DNA of 64,000 nucleotides from DAOQVR01 sp035341665 (GCA_035341665.1 DAOQVR010000002.1:186001-250000), one strand, 5' to 3'; positions 24,913 through 34,093 are shown, counted from the stretch's first letter. Numbers and translations are program-made. Notes: a model not told the origin generated them from the letters alone.

Positions 24913-25815
24913 ATGATACTCGTGGCAGGAGCAACCGGAGTGTTGGGCGGAATGATCACCCGGCGGCTGCTGGGTGAAGGCAAGCAAGTGCGCGTGCTCG
25001 TGCGCCACAACTCCCCAGCCGACCAGATGGCCCTGCAGGGGATGGCTACGCCGGCTCGAACCCTGATCGAGGCCGGTGCTGGGCCGGTGTATGGAGACCT
25101 CAAGGACCGGGCGTCGCTCGACGCCGCACTCGCAGGCGTGGACACGGTCATCACCACCGCCAACTCGGCGATGCGGGGAGGCGAGGACACAGTGGACAGT
25201 GTGGATCGGCTGGGCAACCGCAACCTGACCCATGCAGCACAGGCTGCGGGCGTGAAGCAGTTCGTGTTCACCTCCTTCCTGGGCGCCCACCCGGACAATC
25301 CGGTCCCCCTCTTCCGTGCCAAGGCCGAGGCGGAGGCGGCTCTTGCCGCCAGTGGGATGCCCTACACCGTCCTGGCCCCGAACTTTTTCATGGAAAGCTG
25401 GATCGGCATGGTTGTCGGCATTCCCCTGCAGGCCCATCTGCCCGTCACGCTGGTCGGCGAGGGGCGGCGGCTGCACTCACTGATCTCCGCAGCCGACGTC
25501 GCAGCGTTTGCTGCGGCCGTGGTAGGGCATCCGGCTGCGATGAACCAGCGGCTCGCGCTGGGTGGCCCGGAGCCGGTGTCATGGTGCGGCGTCGTAGACA
25601 CCTTTGGCCGGATCCTGGGCCAAGCGCTTCCGCTTCAGTTTTCGGCCCCTGGCGCGCCGATCCCCGGCCTGCCCGAGATTGTTCGACCCGTCTTGGCCGG
25701 CATGGAGACCTATGACTCGCCCATCCCCATGGACGAGACGGCCCGGCTGTTTGGCGTGCGGCTGACCCCACTGCAATCGGTTGCGCGGCGCATGCTCGGC
25801 GTCCCGGCGGCCTAG
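24913..25815 (+). CDS. NmrA-like NAD(P)-binding oxidoreductase
   Basis: 300 residues, atypical short-chain dehydrogenase. The Rossmann start MILVAGATGVLGGMITRRLL has the GATGxxG motif. It is followed by VRVLVRH, GDLKDRASLDAALAGVDTVI and VKQFVFTSFLG. It lacks the YxxxK catalytic pair of classical members, as in NmrA and NAD(P)H:quinone/azoreductase-like proteins. Possible roles are redox sensing or quinone reduction; the substrate is unknown. ATG after AAAGGAGGA. Confidence 0.82.
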   Translation: MILVAGATGVLGGMITRRLLGEGKQVRVLVRHNSPADQMALQGMATPARTLIEAGAGPVYGDLKDRASLDAALAGVDTVITTANSAMRGGEDTVDSVDRLGNRNLTHAAQAAGVKQFVFTSFLGAHPDNPVPLFRAKAEAEAALAASGMPYTVLAPNFFMESWIGMVVGIPLQAHLPVTLVGEGRRLHSLISAADVAAFAAAVVGHPAAMNQRLALGGPEPVSWCGVVDTFGRILGQALPLQFSAPGAPIPGLPEIVRPVLAGMETYDSPIPMDETARLFGVRLTPLQSVARRMLGVPAA

Positions 25816-25825
25816 AGGTCGTCGA

Positions 25826-26038
25826 ATGGCGGATTCCGACACCGCAACACCCTACGGGGAGCGCCAGCCTCACGTCTTCACCCTGCGCCTGTGGCCGGAG
25901 GACCTCGGCGACGGGCGCGTCGACTGGCGCGGCAAGATCCAGCACCTGAACAGCGGCGAGGTGCGCTACTTCCGTGATTGGCCTGCCCTGGAGGCGTTCC
26001 TGGACGAACTCCTACGTGGTCGTGAGGGGGATCGATGA
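25826..26038 (+). CDS. Small conserved hypothetical protein
   Basis: 70 residues. The core HVFTLRLWPEDLGDGRVDW, then RGKIQHLNSGEVRYFRDW and LEAFLDELL, has the compact mixed alpha/beta look of a small conserved domain. Similar short proteins occur in Chloroflexota and cyanobacteria as far as I recall. No function known. It starts 10 bp after the oxidoreductase gene without its own clear ribosome binding site, so coupling is likely. Confidence 0.55.
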   Translation: MADSDTATPYGERQPHVFTLRLWPEDLGDGRVDWRGKIQHLNSGEVRYFRDWPALEAFLDELLRGREGDR

Positions 26039-26123
26039 GCACCCTCCCAGAGTGAGAATTTGCCTTGCGCAGGGCAGACCTATTCCGGTCGCTGAGTGTT
26101 GTGATCGGTGGTAGGAGGGAATG

Positions 26124-27053
26124 ATGAATAGGAAACACCTGCTGCTGACGACTGCTCTTGCCCTGTTGGCGCTGTCTGGCTGCGGAGGTGGCCCCGTGAC
26201 GGTCGTCGTCACATCGGGGCCGCCAGAAGGGTTCGTGACCGTCGTCGTCACGCCGGGCCCGCCAGAAGGCGTGATCACCGTAGTGGTGACGTCCGAGCCT
26301 CCGCCCCTGCCGGCCATCGTGGTGCCGACAGAAACGCCACCTCCGGCGGAAACCGCTGTCGAGATGCTGGAGGCTGTGTTCGCGCACGGGCTCACCGAGC
26401 AGATGGAGCCGCAGGACCCCGGCACTGACTTCGCCCCTGACGAGGCCGTTTACCTCTCGGTCAAGATCAAGGGGCGGCCGAAAGCAGGCGTGGTGGCAGC
26501 CCGCTTCTTCCTGGGCGACGCCTTGATCGTCGAAGGCAGCGTGGACCTCGCCGACGTGAACAGCGGCGTGCTGTTCTCGGTCGGCGAGAACACGTACGCC
26601 GGTTACTCCTTCACGCACACAGATCCGCTGCCCATCAGCGACAACTACCATGCCGACATCCTCTTCGACGGTGTACCACTCGGCAGCGCAGGCTTCCAGG
26701 TCGTGCCGCCGGAGGGGGCCATTCCGTCGCAGATTGCGGAGGCAGTGCTGGCCAAGGGAACAGACGCCGACTACAACCCGCTGGAGCCGGCTACGACCTT
26801 TGCCGTCGACCAGGAGGTCTTTCTGGTGGGGCGGGGCGACCTGGGCATTGCGACCTGGATCGAGGCACGGTGGTACGTCAACGGCCAGCTGGACGAATCA
26901 GGCACCCGCAGCCTGACCCTGGAGGAGAACTACCAGGACGTCCCCTTCTCCTTCTCCTTCTTGCCCGAGGGGGGCTGGCCCCTGGGCGGGCACTGGGTCG
27001 TCCTGGTCATGAACGACCGGGAGGTGGGGCGCTACGACTTTACGGTCCAGTAG
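26124..27053 (+). CDS. Lipoprotein with repeated VTVVVT linker
   Basis: 309 residues. The signal peptide ends in a lipobox LSGC (Cys about 19). Three copies of a VTVVVTxGPPEG linker repeat follow, then a Pro-rich spacer and two similar beta-rich segments (EAVFAHGLTEQMEPQDPGTD and EAVLAKGTDADYNPLEPATT), which suggests an internal duplication. It is probably an outer-surface lipoprotein; function unknown. Two adjacent ATGs exist at 26121 and 26124; the second has the better spacing from AGGAGG. Confidence 0.7.
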   Translation: MNRKHLLLTTALALLALSGCGGGPVTVVVTSGPPEGFVTVVVTPGPPEGVITVVVTSEPPPLPAIVVPTETPPPAETAVEMLEAVFAHGLTEQMEPQDPGTDFAPDEAVYLSVKIKGRPKAGVVAARFFLGDALIVEGSVDLADVNSGVLFSVGENTYAGYSFTHTDPLPISDNYHADILFDGVPLGSAGFQVVPPEGAIPSQIAEAVLAKGTDADYNPLEPATTFAVDQEVFLVGRGDLGIATWIEARWYVNGQLDESGTRSLTLEENYQDVPFSFSFLPEGGWPLGGHWVVLVMNDREVGRYDFTVQ

Positions 27054-27078
27054 GTGAGCCAGGTCCAGCGGGGTCTCG

Positions 27079-28347
27079 TCACTGCGGCAGCCCGCACGAA
27101 TCATTGACCAGAAGTGTGTGCCAGGCGCCGCCTGCCTGTTGGAAGACGTCCGTGCCGCAGGTATCCTGCTGGACGCGCCAGAAGGCATCGAGGCCCAGCT
27201 CCAGGAGCGTGCAGACGGCGACCTTGTTCACGACCTGGTGGCCGACCAAGGCCACGGTCTGGCCAGGGTGCTCAGCCGCGACCTCCTCGAGCAGGGCGAT
27301 GAAACGGTCCTGCACGGCAGCAAGCCCTTCTCCTCCGGGGAACGTGACCCGGCTGGGTGCCGTGCGCCACAGGGCATAGAGGTCGGGATAGGCCGCAGCC
27401 GCCTCCCGGTGCGTCTGCCCCTGAAAATCACCGTAGTTTATGTCGAGCAGCCCTCCGTGCGAGCGGATCGGCAGACCCAGCTCGTCGGCCAGCGGCTCGA
27501 CGGTCTGCCGGGCGCGCATGAGCGGGCTGGCATAGAGCGCCGCTATTGGCTCGGCCTTGAGCTTGTCGGCGAGCGCCCTCGCCTGGGCGAAGCCGGCCGC
27601 ATCCAGCGGCAGGTCGGTGCGTCCGCGGAAGCGCTCCTCCCCTGCCCCCTCGTTCCAGGCGGTCTGACCGTGGCGAATGAGCAGAATGCGAGTTCCGCTG
27701 CCCTTGGCCCGCGGGAGCGACGGCTCCAGGTGGCAGGCATCGTTCATCTGCACAAGGGCAAATCCACCGGCAGCAGGGTCGTAGTCAAAGACCGTCAGGT
27801 TGCAGAGGCTCTGCCGGAAGCGCCAAAAGAGGTCATTCGGCATACCGGCGAGGGTACAGGTGAGGGTGCGGCAGACCGCCTCATGGCTGACCAGGACGGC
27901 GCAGCCGCCTCCGGCATGGCGCCTGAGCACCTCGTGGACCGAGGCGACGGCCCGGTCGCGCAGGCCGGCCATGCAATCGCCGCCGGGGACCTGGACGCCA
28001 AAGGGATCTGTGTGGTACTGAGCATACAGGTCGGGCCAGCGCTGCGCCACTTCGGTGGTGAGCAGGCCGGCCCACTCTCCGTAGCTCATGCTGCTGAGGC
28101 CGGTAAGCGTGTGGACGTCAAGGCCGTGGGGAGCGGCGAGGATCGCGGCGGTGTGCGCCGCGCGCTGCAGCGGGCTGGCATAGATGGCGTCGATATGGAC
28201 TCGGGCAAGGCGTTGGGCGGTTGCCTCGGCCTGGGCAACGCCTTCCTCGGCAAGGGGAAGGTCGGTGGTGCCGCGAAAGTACTGGCCCTGGCCCTCCGGA
28301 AGGTTCCATGCGGTGCGGCCGTGGCGGATGAGGATGATGCGGATCAT
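27079..28347 (-). CDS. Tandem histidine phosphatase (two phosphoglycerate-mutase-like domains)
   Basis: 422 residues made of two complete histidine phosphatase domains. Domain 1 (about 1-205) has LIRHGRT, YASPLQRA, SSMSYGEWAG and VSHEAVCRT. Domain 2 (about 215-422) has LIRHGQT, YASPLMRA, LDINYGDFQG and VGHQVVNK. Both keep the phosphorylated His and the second His; domain 2 has Asp where domain 1 has the usual Glu in the YGE motif. Such domains hydrolyse small phosphoesters such as alpha-ribazole phosphate or sugar phosphates. The start codon overlaps the helicase stop (ATGA), so translation is coupled to the HNH helicase, an unexpected partner. Confidence 0.88.
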   Translation of the reverse strand: MIRIILIRHGRTAWNLPEGQGQYFRGTTDLPLAEEGVAQAEATAQRLARVHIDAIYASPLQRAAHTAAILAAPHGLDVHTLTGLSSMSYGEWAGLLTTEVAQRWPDLYAQYHTDPFGVQVPGGDCMAGLRDRAVASVHEVLRRHAGGGCAVLVSHEAVCRTLTCTLAGMPNDLFWRFRQSLCNLTVFDYDPAAGGFALVQMNDACHLEPSLPRAKGSGTRILLIRHGQTAWNEGAGEERFRGRTDLPLDAAGFAQARALADKLKAEPIAALYASPLMRARQTVEPLADELGLPIRSHGGLLDINYGDFQGQTHREAAAAYPDLYALWRTAPSRVTFPGGEGLAAVQDRFIALLEEVAAEHPGQTVALVGHQVVNKVAVCTLLELGLDAFWRVQQDTCGTDVFQQAGGAWHTLLVNDSCGLPQ

Positions 28348-30896
28348 GCTACCCCCATGATTTCGAGAAGCTGTAGGCAGGTCGCCTTGGCATCGCCGCC
28401 AGACTCGGCGCCGGCGCCCACGCAGGATGGGCAGCCGCGACGGCAGCGGCAGCTCCGGACCAGGTCCGCGGCAGCCGCAAGAAGCGTGTCGTGCAGGCCG
28501 AAGAGCACCTCGCTAAAGCCGAGCCCGCCGGACGCGGCATCGTAGATGGTGATGGTCGGAAGCCGCGTAGCCGTCGACTTGACCTCGGCGACCACCCCAA
28601 TGTCGCGCGAGGCCGACATCAGGTAGAGCGGCGCGAGGCCGCGCAGCACGTGCGCCAGCCCGGCGAGCGCTCCGCGAACCATACGGCTCTCCTCCACGCG
28701 CTGGTGACAGGAGCGGCAGAGCGTGATCAGGTTCTCCAGCCGGTTCGCCTCCAGGTAGGCGTCGTTCTGCCCGCGGACGTAGGCGTAGGCGGCAAAAGGC
28801 TCCAGGTGGTGCACGTCGTGCGCCCGGTCGGGGCGCTCGGGCGCGCCGCAGTGGCGGCAGATCCGGCCGTCTCGCTCGCGGGCCCGCGTGCGCTGGTCCT
28901 CCCAGTTGGGCCCGCGGTCGCCACGCGCCATGTCGATCAGCCCTTCGTGCGCCAGCCGGGCGGCCGGCTCCGCCAAGATGGAGAACCAGTATGCCGTGGT
29001 GTCCATTTCCAGATCGGGGATGGACTCGGGCGAGATGTCGCCGTAGCCCAGGACCTCGTGGGTGTAGAGCCGGATCTTTTTGTAGCCGGAGGCGCGGGTC
29101 GTGATACGCACGGCGCCGTGGGCCTTGAGAGTGGCAGGGCCTTCCTGCTCGTCGTAGGTCTCGGTGACGTGGACGGACTCGGAAACGGCGGCCTGGGTGT
29201 AGTAGCCGGCCTGGAGGGGCGACACTTCGGCACGGCGGCCTTCCCAGTCGAGCCGGTCCACGAGGTACGATTCGCCGCCGTGCAGGTAGACGGCCCCCTC
29301 GTAGAGGAGGTGAGGGACGCCGGGCCGGTCGACCATGCCGATGACCGTGCCGCCGCGCGACGAATCGACCACCACAAAGTTGTCCATTTCGGCAGTGCGC
29401 AGGCTGATCCCCTCGGCGGGATAGGTCTCGCCCGTCCAGTGCCAGCGCTCGCGGCTGTGGCGAAGGATGCCCTCCTCTTCGAGGAAGGTAAGCACCTCCT
29501 GTGTGTGCGGGAAGCGGCCGAGCGACTCTCCTTCCTCAAAGGGAAGCTCAAAAGAAGCACAGCGGACGTGGTTCACGGCGATGGCGAGGTTGTCGGGATT
29601 GAGGAGGGCCTGCTCGGGCGAGCGCCCAAAGAAGTAGTCGGGGTGGCTGACGATGTACTGGTCCAGAGGAGAGGCACCGGCAACGAGAAGGGCCAGCGAC
29701 GTACCGGCACGCCGGCCGGCGCGCCCCGATTGCTGCCAGGTGCTGGCGATCGTGCCGGGGTAGCCGGCCATGATGCAGGCGTCCATGCCGCCGATGTTGA
29801 TCCCGAGCTCGAGGGCGTTGGTGGCGACGACGCTGAGCACCTGCTGCTCGCGCAGGCCGCGCTCGATCTGGCGCCGCTCGGACGACAGGTAGCCGCCCCG
29901 GTAGCCCTGGACGCGTTCCTGCGGGAGGCCCTCACGGCGCGCCGCGTCGCGCAAGTAGGTAACGAGCAGCTCGGTCACCAAGCGCGACTGGGCAAAGACG
30001 ATGGTCTGAACGCCCACTTCGAGCAGCCGCTCCGCCAGGATGCGGGCATCGTCGACCGCGCTGCGCCGGATGCCCAGGTCCCGATCGACGATAGGAGGGT
30101 TGTAGAAGAGAAGGTGCTTCTCGCCGGAGGGCGAGCCGTCGTCGTCGCGCCCCACCTGGGTGAAGGGCTCTTCGGCCAGCTTTTCGGCCAGAGCCTGCGG
30201 GTTGGCGATGGTGGCGGAGGAGCAAATGAAGCGGGGCGCCGCGCCATAGAAGGAACAGATGCGCTTGAGGCGGCGCAGGACGTTGGCGACGTGGCTTCCG
30301 AAGACACCGCGGTAGGTGTGGATCTCGTCCAGGACCACGTAGCGAAGCCCCTGGAAGAAGGGCATCCAGCGCGTATGGTGGGGCAGGATGCCGGCGTGCA
30401 GCATATCTGGGTTGCTGATGACCACCCGGGCGGACGTGCGGATGGCCGCGCGGTCACCCTGGCGCGTGTCGCCGTCGTATACGGCAAAGGGCAAAGGGCC
30501 CAGTGCCGAAGGGGGCAGCTCGCGGGCGATGCCCTGGAGCTCCGAGAGCTGATCCTGCGCCAGTGCCTTGGCGGGAAAGAGGTAAAGGGCACGGGCACCG
30601 GGCTCGGCGAGAAGACGGCCAAGAACCGGCAGGTTGTAGCAGAGGGTCTTGCCGCTGGCGGTAGGCGTGACGACAACGGCGTTTTCACCGCGCAGCACAA
30701 CCTCGGCGGCGAGGGCCTGGTGGGTATAGAGGCGCACAATGCCGCGCCGGCGCAGGGCTTCAACCAAACGCGGGTCGATGCCAGGCGGAGTCTCGACATA
30801 GCGCGCAGGGCGCGCGGCGAGATGCCCCCAATGGGTAATGCGCTGCGAGAACTGGGCGTCGGCATCGAGCTCGTGCAGGAATTGCGCCAGTGCCAT
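28344..30896 (-). CDS. DUF1998 superfamily 2 helicase with embedded HNH nuclease
   Basis: 850 residues. The helicase core has motif I VTPTASGKTLCYNLP, motif II DEIHTYRG, motif III SSATIANP and motif VI QQSGRAGRRAG. The C-terminal MrfA/YprA-type DUF1998 region ends with the cysteine cluster CRCRRGCPSC. Between them, at about residues 677-737, is an intact HNH nuclease motif: CRHCG, then AHDVHHLEPF, then ENLITLC and RSCHQ. MrfA-type helicases act in DNA repair and resemble archaeal Hel308/Hrq1-like unwinding enzymes; a fused HNH would add DNA cleavage. The ATG lies 6 nt from the -10 box, so the mRNA is probably leaderless. The related helicase at 57348 lacks the HNH. Confidence 0.9.
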   Translation of the reverse strand: MALAQFLHELDADAQFSQRITHWGHLAARPARYVETPPGIDPRLVEALRRRGIVRLYTHQALAAEVVLRGENAVVVTPTASGKTLCYNLPVLGRLLAEPGARALYLFPAKALAQDQLSELQGIARELPPSALGPLPFAVYDGDTRQGDRAAIRTSARVVISNPDMLHAGILPHHTRWMPFFQGLRYVVLDEIHTYRGVFGSHVANVLRRLKRICSFYGAAPRFICSSATIANPQALAEKLAEEPFTQVGRDDDGSPSGEKHLLFYNPPIVDRDLGIRRSAVDDARILAERLLEVGVQTIVFAQSRLVTELLVTYLRDAARREGLPQERVQGYRGGYLSSERRQIERGLREQQVLSVVATNALELGINIGGMDACIMAGYPGTIASTWQQSGRAGRRAGTSLALLVAGASPLDQYIVSHPDYFFGRSPEQALLNPDNLAIAVNHVRCASFELPFEEGESLGRFPHTQEVLTFLEEEGILRHSRERWHWTGETYPAEGISLRTAEMDNFVVVDSSRGGTVIGMVDRPGVPHLLYEGAVYLHGGESYLVDRLDWEGRRAEVSPLQAGYYTQAAVSESVHVTETYDEQEGPATLKAHGAVRITTRASGYKKIRLYTHEVLGYGDISPESIPDLEMDTTAYWFSILAEPAARLAHEGLIDMARGDRGPNWEDQRTRARERDGRICRHCGAPERPDRAHDVHHLEPFAAYAYVRGQNDAYLEANRLENLITLCRSCHQRVEESRMVRGALAGLAHVLRGLAPLYLMSASRDIGVVAEVKSTATRLPTITIYDAASGGLGFSEVLFGLHDTLLAAAADLVRSCRCRRGCPSCVGAGAESGGDAKATCLQLLEIMGVA
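28686..28868 (-). other. HNH endonuclease domain inside the helicase
   Basis: Codes for about 61 residues with CxxC, a His-His pair, the Asn-containing strand and a closing CxxCH, the complete metal-binding set of an HNH nuclease. Confidence 0.85.
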
Positions 30897-30902
30897 GGCG
30901 CG

Positions 30903-30931
30903 ATTATACTTCAGGCACCGGGCCAGGGCAA
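30903..30931 (-). promoter_or_regulatory. Leaderless-type promoter of the HNH helicase
   Basis: TTGCCC (30926-30931), 17-bp spacer, TATAAT (30903-30908). The ATG (30894-30896) begins 6 nt after the -10 box, where transcription itself would start. Confidence 0.75.
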
Positions 30932-31039
30932 GGAGGCTCGGAAGAGCGCCCGGCGAGTCGAGTCCAGGCGCGGGGGAAAAGCGCGTACCTTCTGGTCGTG
31001 CAGCCTCCCGAGCCCGTGCAGACGAGGCGCAGGCCAGGC

Positions 31040-31071
31040 CACTCCATCACTCCATCACTCCATCACTCCAC
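31040..31071. repeat. Short tandem repeat
   Basis: Four copies of an 8-bp unit CACTCCAT (last one CACTCCAC), in the non-coding gap before the sensor kinase. Confidence 0.9.
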
Positions 31072-31170
31072 GGTGGGTGTGCCACTGCGGGCATCTGGGG
31101 CCCACAGGCAGGAAGGTGGGCTCGAACGCGGCTTGGCCCTGGTGCGTTAAGAGAGGTGGAGGGGACAGGA

Positions 31171-33360
31171 GTGGACCTAAAGATACCCGGAGACCCCAGG
31201 GAGATAGTGCCGTCGGCGCCGCGGCCCCGGTCAAAGGGCAGCCTGCGCCGGCAGATCATCACCTGGTCATTCGTGCCCACGGCGCTGATCCTTGTCCTTG
31301 CGGCACTGGTCAGCCTGTACGCCTACCAGCGGGTAACCGAGAGCCTGGTGCTGGAGAAAGGGCGGGGCATGGCGGAGCTCTCGGCCGACCTTGTCGCAGC
31401 AGACCTCGCCGCCTACACCGACCCCCTGTCGGAGCGCTTCCTGGCGGTGTTTGACAGCGTCATTGCCCTTGGCCCAGGCGGGACCACTTTCTCGGCCGAC
31501 CTGGAGCCGGACGTCGCCAACCCAGCCTGGCTGAGCGGTCTGGTGGCCCAGGCGCAGGGCGGCGGGGCAGCCTATTCCAATGTGGTGGTCGAAGGCACGG
31601 GCGGCGAGAAGATGATCGTGGCAATCATACCCAGCCAGGGCGGAGATGGGAAGCCGGTCAGCGGCCTGGCTGGGATCTTTCGCTTGACACCGGCAGGGAA
31701 GAGCCCGCTCGTCAAGTCCATGGAAGGGCTGCGCCGCGACGCGGGGCACTCTCTGTACCTGGTGGATGCGCGCGGGCAGGTGATCTACCATTCAGATGCG
31801 GACCTCATCGGCCGGCAGCTGGCTTCCCAGCCGGCGGTCCGGAAGGCGCTGACGGGTGATTTGGGGGCGCTGCGCACAAGGGACCTGGCCGGGCAGTCGA
31901 TCGTGGCGAGCTTTGCGCCGGTGCCTGGCACCACGTGGGCCCTCGTCAGCGAGGAAAGCTGGGGAGCGGTGAGCGCGGCATCCCGGCAATACAGCCGCTT
32001 CTCGCTCCTGCTTTTGGCGCTGGCAGTGGTGGTGCCAACCGTCATCGTCGCGGTGGGTGTGCGGCGCATCACGCGCCCGATCGGGGACTTGAGCCGGGCG
32101 GCTCGGCGCGTGGCCGAGGGGCAATTCGACCAGCGGATCGTCGCCCCGGCCGGTGGCGAGCTGGAGGAGCTCGTCGAGCAGTTCAACCTGATGGCCGGCC
32201 ACCTCCAGGAGTCATATGCACACCTGGAGCAGAAAGTGGCCGGACGCACTCGGGAGCTGGCGACGGTGAACGCGATCGCTGCCGAAGCCAGCTCGTCGCT
32301 CGACCTGAAACAGGTGCTGGGCAGCGCCCTGCAGCAGATCTTGGACGTGATGGGCATGGAGCGAGGCGAGGCGTACCGGGTCGACGAGACCTCTGGCGAG
32401 CTCGTCCTGATAGCGCACCGGGGCCTCTCGGATGAGGCAGTGCGGCGCACGGCCCGCCACCCACTGGGCTGCTGCCCGGCAGGCCAGGCGGCCGAAGAGG
32501 GCAGGCCCATCGTGCGGCACATAGCCGCCTGCCCGGCAAGCGAGTGGAAGGAATCGATGCTGCGGGAGGGGATCCGGCTGGTGGTGAGCGTCCCCCTGCA
32601 GGCCAAGGGCAGGCACGTTGGCGTGATCGACCTCCAGGCCCAGACGCCGCGCATCGTTACCCCGGAGGAGCTGTCGCTCCTGACGGCGATTGGCCAGCAG
32701 ATCGGGCTGGCGGTGGAGAATGCCCGGCTGTACGAGCAGGCCCAGCAGCTTGCGATCGTCCGTGAGCGGGGCAGGCTGGCGCGGGATCTGCACGACTCGG
32801 TGACGCAGACGCTGTATGGTGCCACGCTGTGCGCCGAAGCGGCGGCCCGGCAGCTTTCTATGGGCCAGACGGATAGGGCCGCCGAGCACCTGCGCGAAAT
32901 CAGGACGAGCACGCAGACGGCACTGCGAGAGATGCGACTCCTGATCTTTGAGCTTCGCCCGGGGGCCCTGAAGCGGGACGGGCTGGCGACCGCGCTGCAG
33001 TCGAGGCTGGAGGCCGTGGAGCAGAGAGGCGGCCTGGCTGCTGAGCTGAAGGTGAACGGCAGCCTGCAACTCTCGGCCGAGGCCGAGATCGGGCTCTACC
33101 GCATCGCACAGGAAGCACTGAACAACGTCCTTCGGCATTCACACGCGCGCAGTGTGGTCGTGAGCCTGCAGCAGAGGAACGGCCTCGTGACACTCGAGGT
33201 GGCAGACGACGGGCAAGGATTCGACCCGTCGGCGCTGGGGGCGAGCACCGGCTTTGGCCTGTCCGGGATCGAAGAACGGGCTGCCCGCCTGGGGGGCAGG
33301 CTGTCGATCGACAGCGCCGCCGGCACCGGGACCCGGGTCCGGGTGGAGGTGCCGGCGTGA
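31171..33360 (+). CDS. NarL-system sensor histidine kinase (HAMP-GAF-HisKA_3)
   Basis: 729 residues from a GTG preceded by GGAGGGGACAGGA. First membrane helix about 33-57, then an extracellular Cache-like sensor domain, then a second helix about 275-295 (FSLLLLALAVVVPTVIVAVG). A HAMP domain, a coiled coil and a GAF domain (about 375-525) follow. The HisKA_3 motif RLARDLHDSVTQTLYG holds the phosphorylated His541. The ATPase ends DGQGFDPSALG...STGFGLSGIEERAARLGG. It phosphorylates NarL-type regulators, and two such genes follow directly. The signal is unknown; the downstream peptide importer suggests a small extracellular ligand. Confidence 0.9.
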   Translation: MDLKIPGDPREIVPSAPRPRSKGSLRRQIITWSFVPTALILVLAALVSLYAYQRVTESLVLEKGRGMAELSADLVAADLAAYTDPLSERFLAVFDSVIALGPGGTTFSADLEPDVANPAWLSGLVAQAQGGGAAYSNVVVEGTGGEKMIVAIIPSQGGDGKPVSGLAGIFRLTPAGKSPLVKSMEGLRRDAGHSLYLVDARGQVIYHSDADLIGRQLASQPAVRKALTGDLGALRTRDLAGQSIVASFAPVPGTTWALVSEESWGAVSAASRQYSRFSLLLLALAVVVPTVIVAVGVRRITRPIGDLSRAARRVAEGQFDQRIVAPAGGELEELVEQFNLMAGHLQESYAHLEQKVAGRTRELATVNAIAAEASSSLDLKQVLGSALQQILDVMGMERGEAYRVDETSGELVLIAHRGLSDEAVRRTARHPLGCCPAGQAAEEGRPIVRHIAACPASEWKESMLREGIRLVVSVPLQAKGRHVGVIDLQAQTPRIVTPEELSLLTAIGQQIGLAVENARLYEQAQQLAIVRERGRLARDLHDSVTQTLYGATLCAEAAARQLSMGQTDRAAEHLREIRTSTQTALREMRLLIFELRPGALKRDGLATALQSRLEAVEQRGGLAAELKVNGSLQLSAEAEIGLYRIAQEALNNVLRHSHARSVVVSLQQRNGLVTLEVADDGQGFDPSALGASTGFGLSGIEERAARLGGRLSIDSAAGTGTRVRVEVPA

Positions 33361-33418
33361 GCGACGGCGGGCCAAGGACGGCAGATGGCGGGCAGAGGAC
33401 GGTGCAGGAGGCAATAGC

Positions 33419-34093
33419 ATGAGCGAGGAGCGGGACGCGGACCGGGCGGAGGGCAAGATACGGGTGCTGGTCGTCGACGACCATGCGATCGTGCGTAAGG
33501 GGATCTGTGCCCTGCTGGCAACAGAGCCCGGCGTCCAGGTTGTGGGCGAGGCGAAAGAGGGCCAGGAGGCCGTGGGCAAATCGGCGCGGCTGCGGCCCGA
33601 GGTGGTTCTCATGGACCTGGTCATGCCGGGCATGGATGGGCTGGAAGCGATCCGGCGCATCCTCGCCGACCAGCCAGAGGTGCGGATCCTGGTGCTGACC
33701 AGCTTTGCCGGGGATGACAAGATCTTTGCGGCGATCCGGGCAGGCGCACTGGGCTACCTCCTCAAGGATTCCGGGCCGGAAGAACTGATACAGGCCATCA
33801 AGCAGGTACACAGCGGCCAGTCATCGCTGCACCCGACGATCGCGCGAAGGCTCCTGCAAGAGCTGTCGCACAGCTCGGACCGGTCCGCGAAAGCGGAGGC
33901 ACTGACCGAGCGCGAGCTGGAGGTACTCCGGCTGGTGGCCAAGGGACACAGCAACGACGAGATCGCCAGGCACCTGTCGATCAGCGAGGCGACGGTGCGG
34001 ACCCACGTCAGCAACATCCTGGCAAAGCTGAGCCTGGACAGCCGGACACAAGCAGCGCTCTATGCACTGAGGGAAGGGTTGGCTACCCTCTAG
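33419..34093 (+). CDS. NarL/LuxR-type response regulator 1
   Basis: 224 residues. The receiver domain (VLVVDDHAIVRKG, phospho-Asp in LMDLVMPGMDG, Lys in LLKDSGPEEL) is followed by a LuxR-type helix-turn-helix (LTERELEVLRLVAKGHSNDE to VSNILAKLSL). ATG at 33419 after AGGAGGCAATAGC, 58 bp behind the kinase, so it is the cognate regulator by position. It closely resembles the next gene; the two arose by duplication. Confidence 0.92.
   Translation: MSEERDADRAEGKIRVLVVDDHAIVRKGICALLATEPGVQVVGEAKEGQEAVGKSARLRPEVVLMDLVMPGMDGLEAIRRILADQPEVRILVLTSFAGDDKIFAAIRAGALGYLLKDSGPEELIQAIKQVHSGQSSLHPTIARRLLQELSHSSDRSAKAEALTERELEVLRLVAKGHSNDEIARHLSISEATVRTHVSNILAKLSLDSRTQAALYALREGLATL

Noticed and set aside
31040..31071. 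Iteron-like origin repeats
   Set aside because: Only four copies of an 8-bp unit, with no DnaA boxes or replication gene nearby.
28491..31454. 987-codon open frame opposite the HNH helicase
   Set aside because: It mirrors the helicase codons, shows no family motif and runs into the sensor kinase promoter region.
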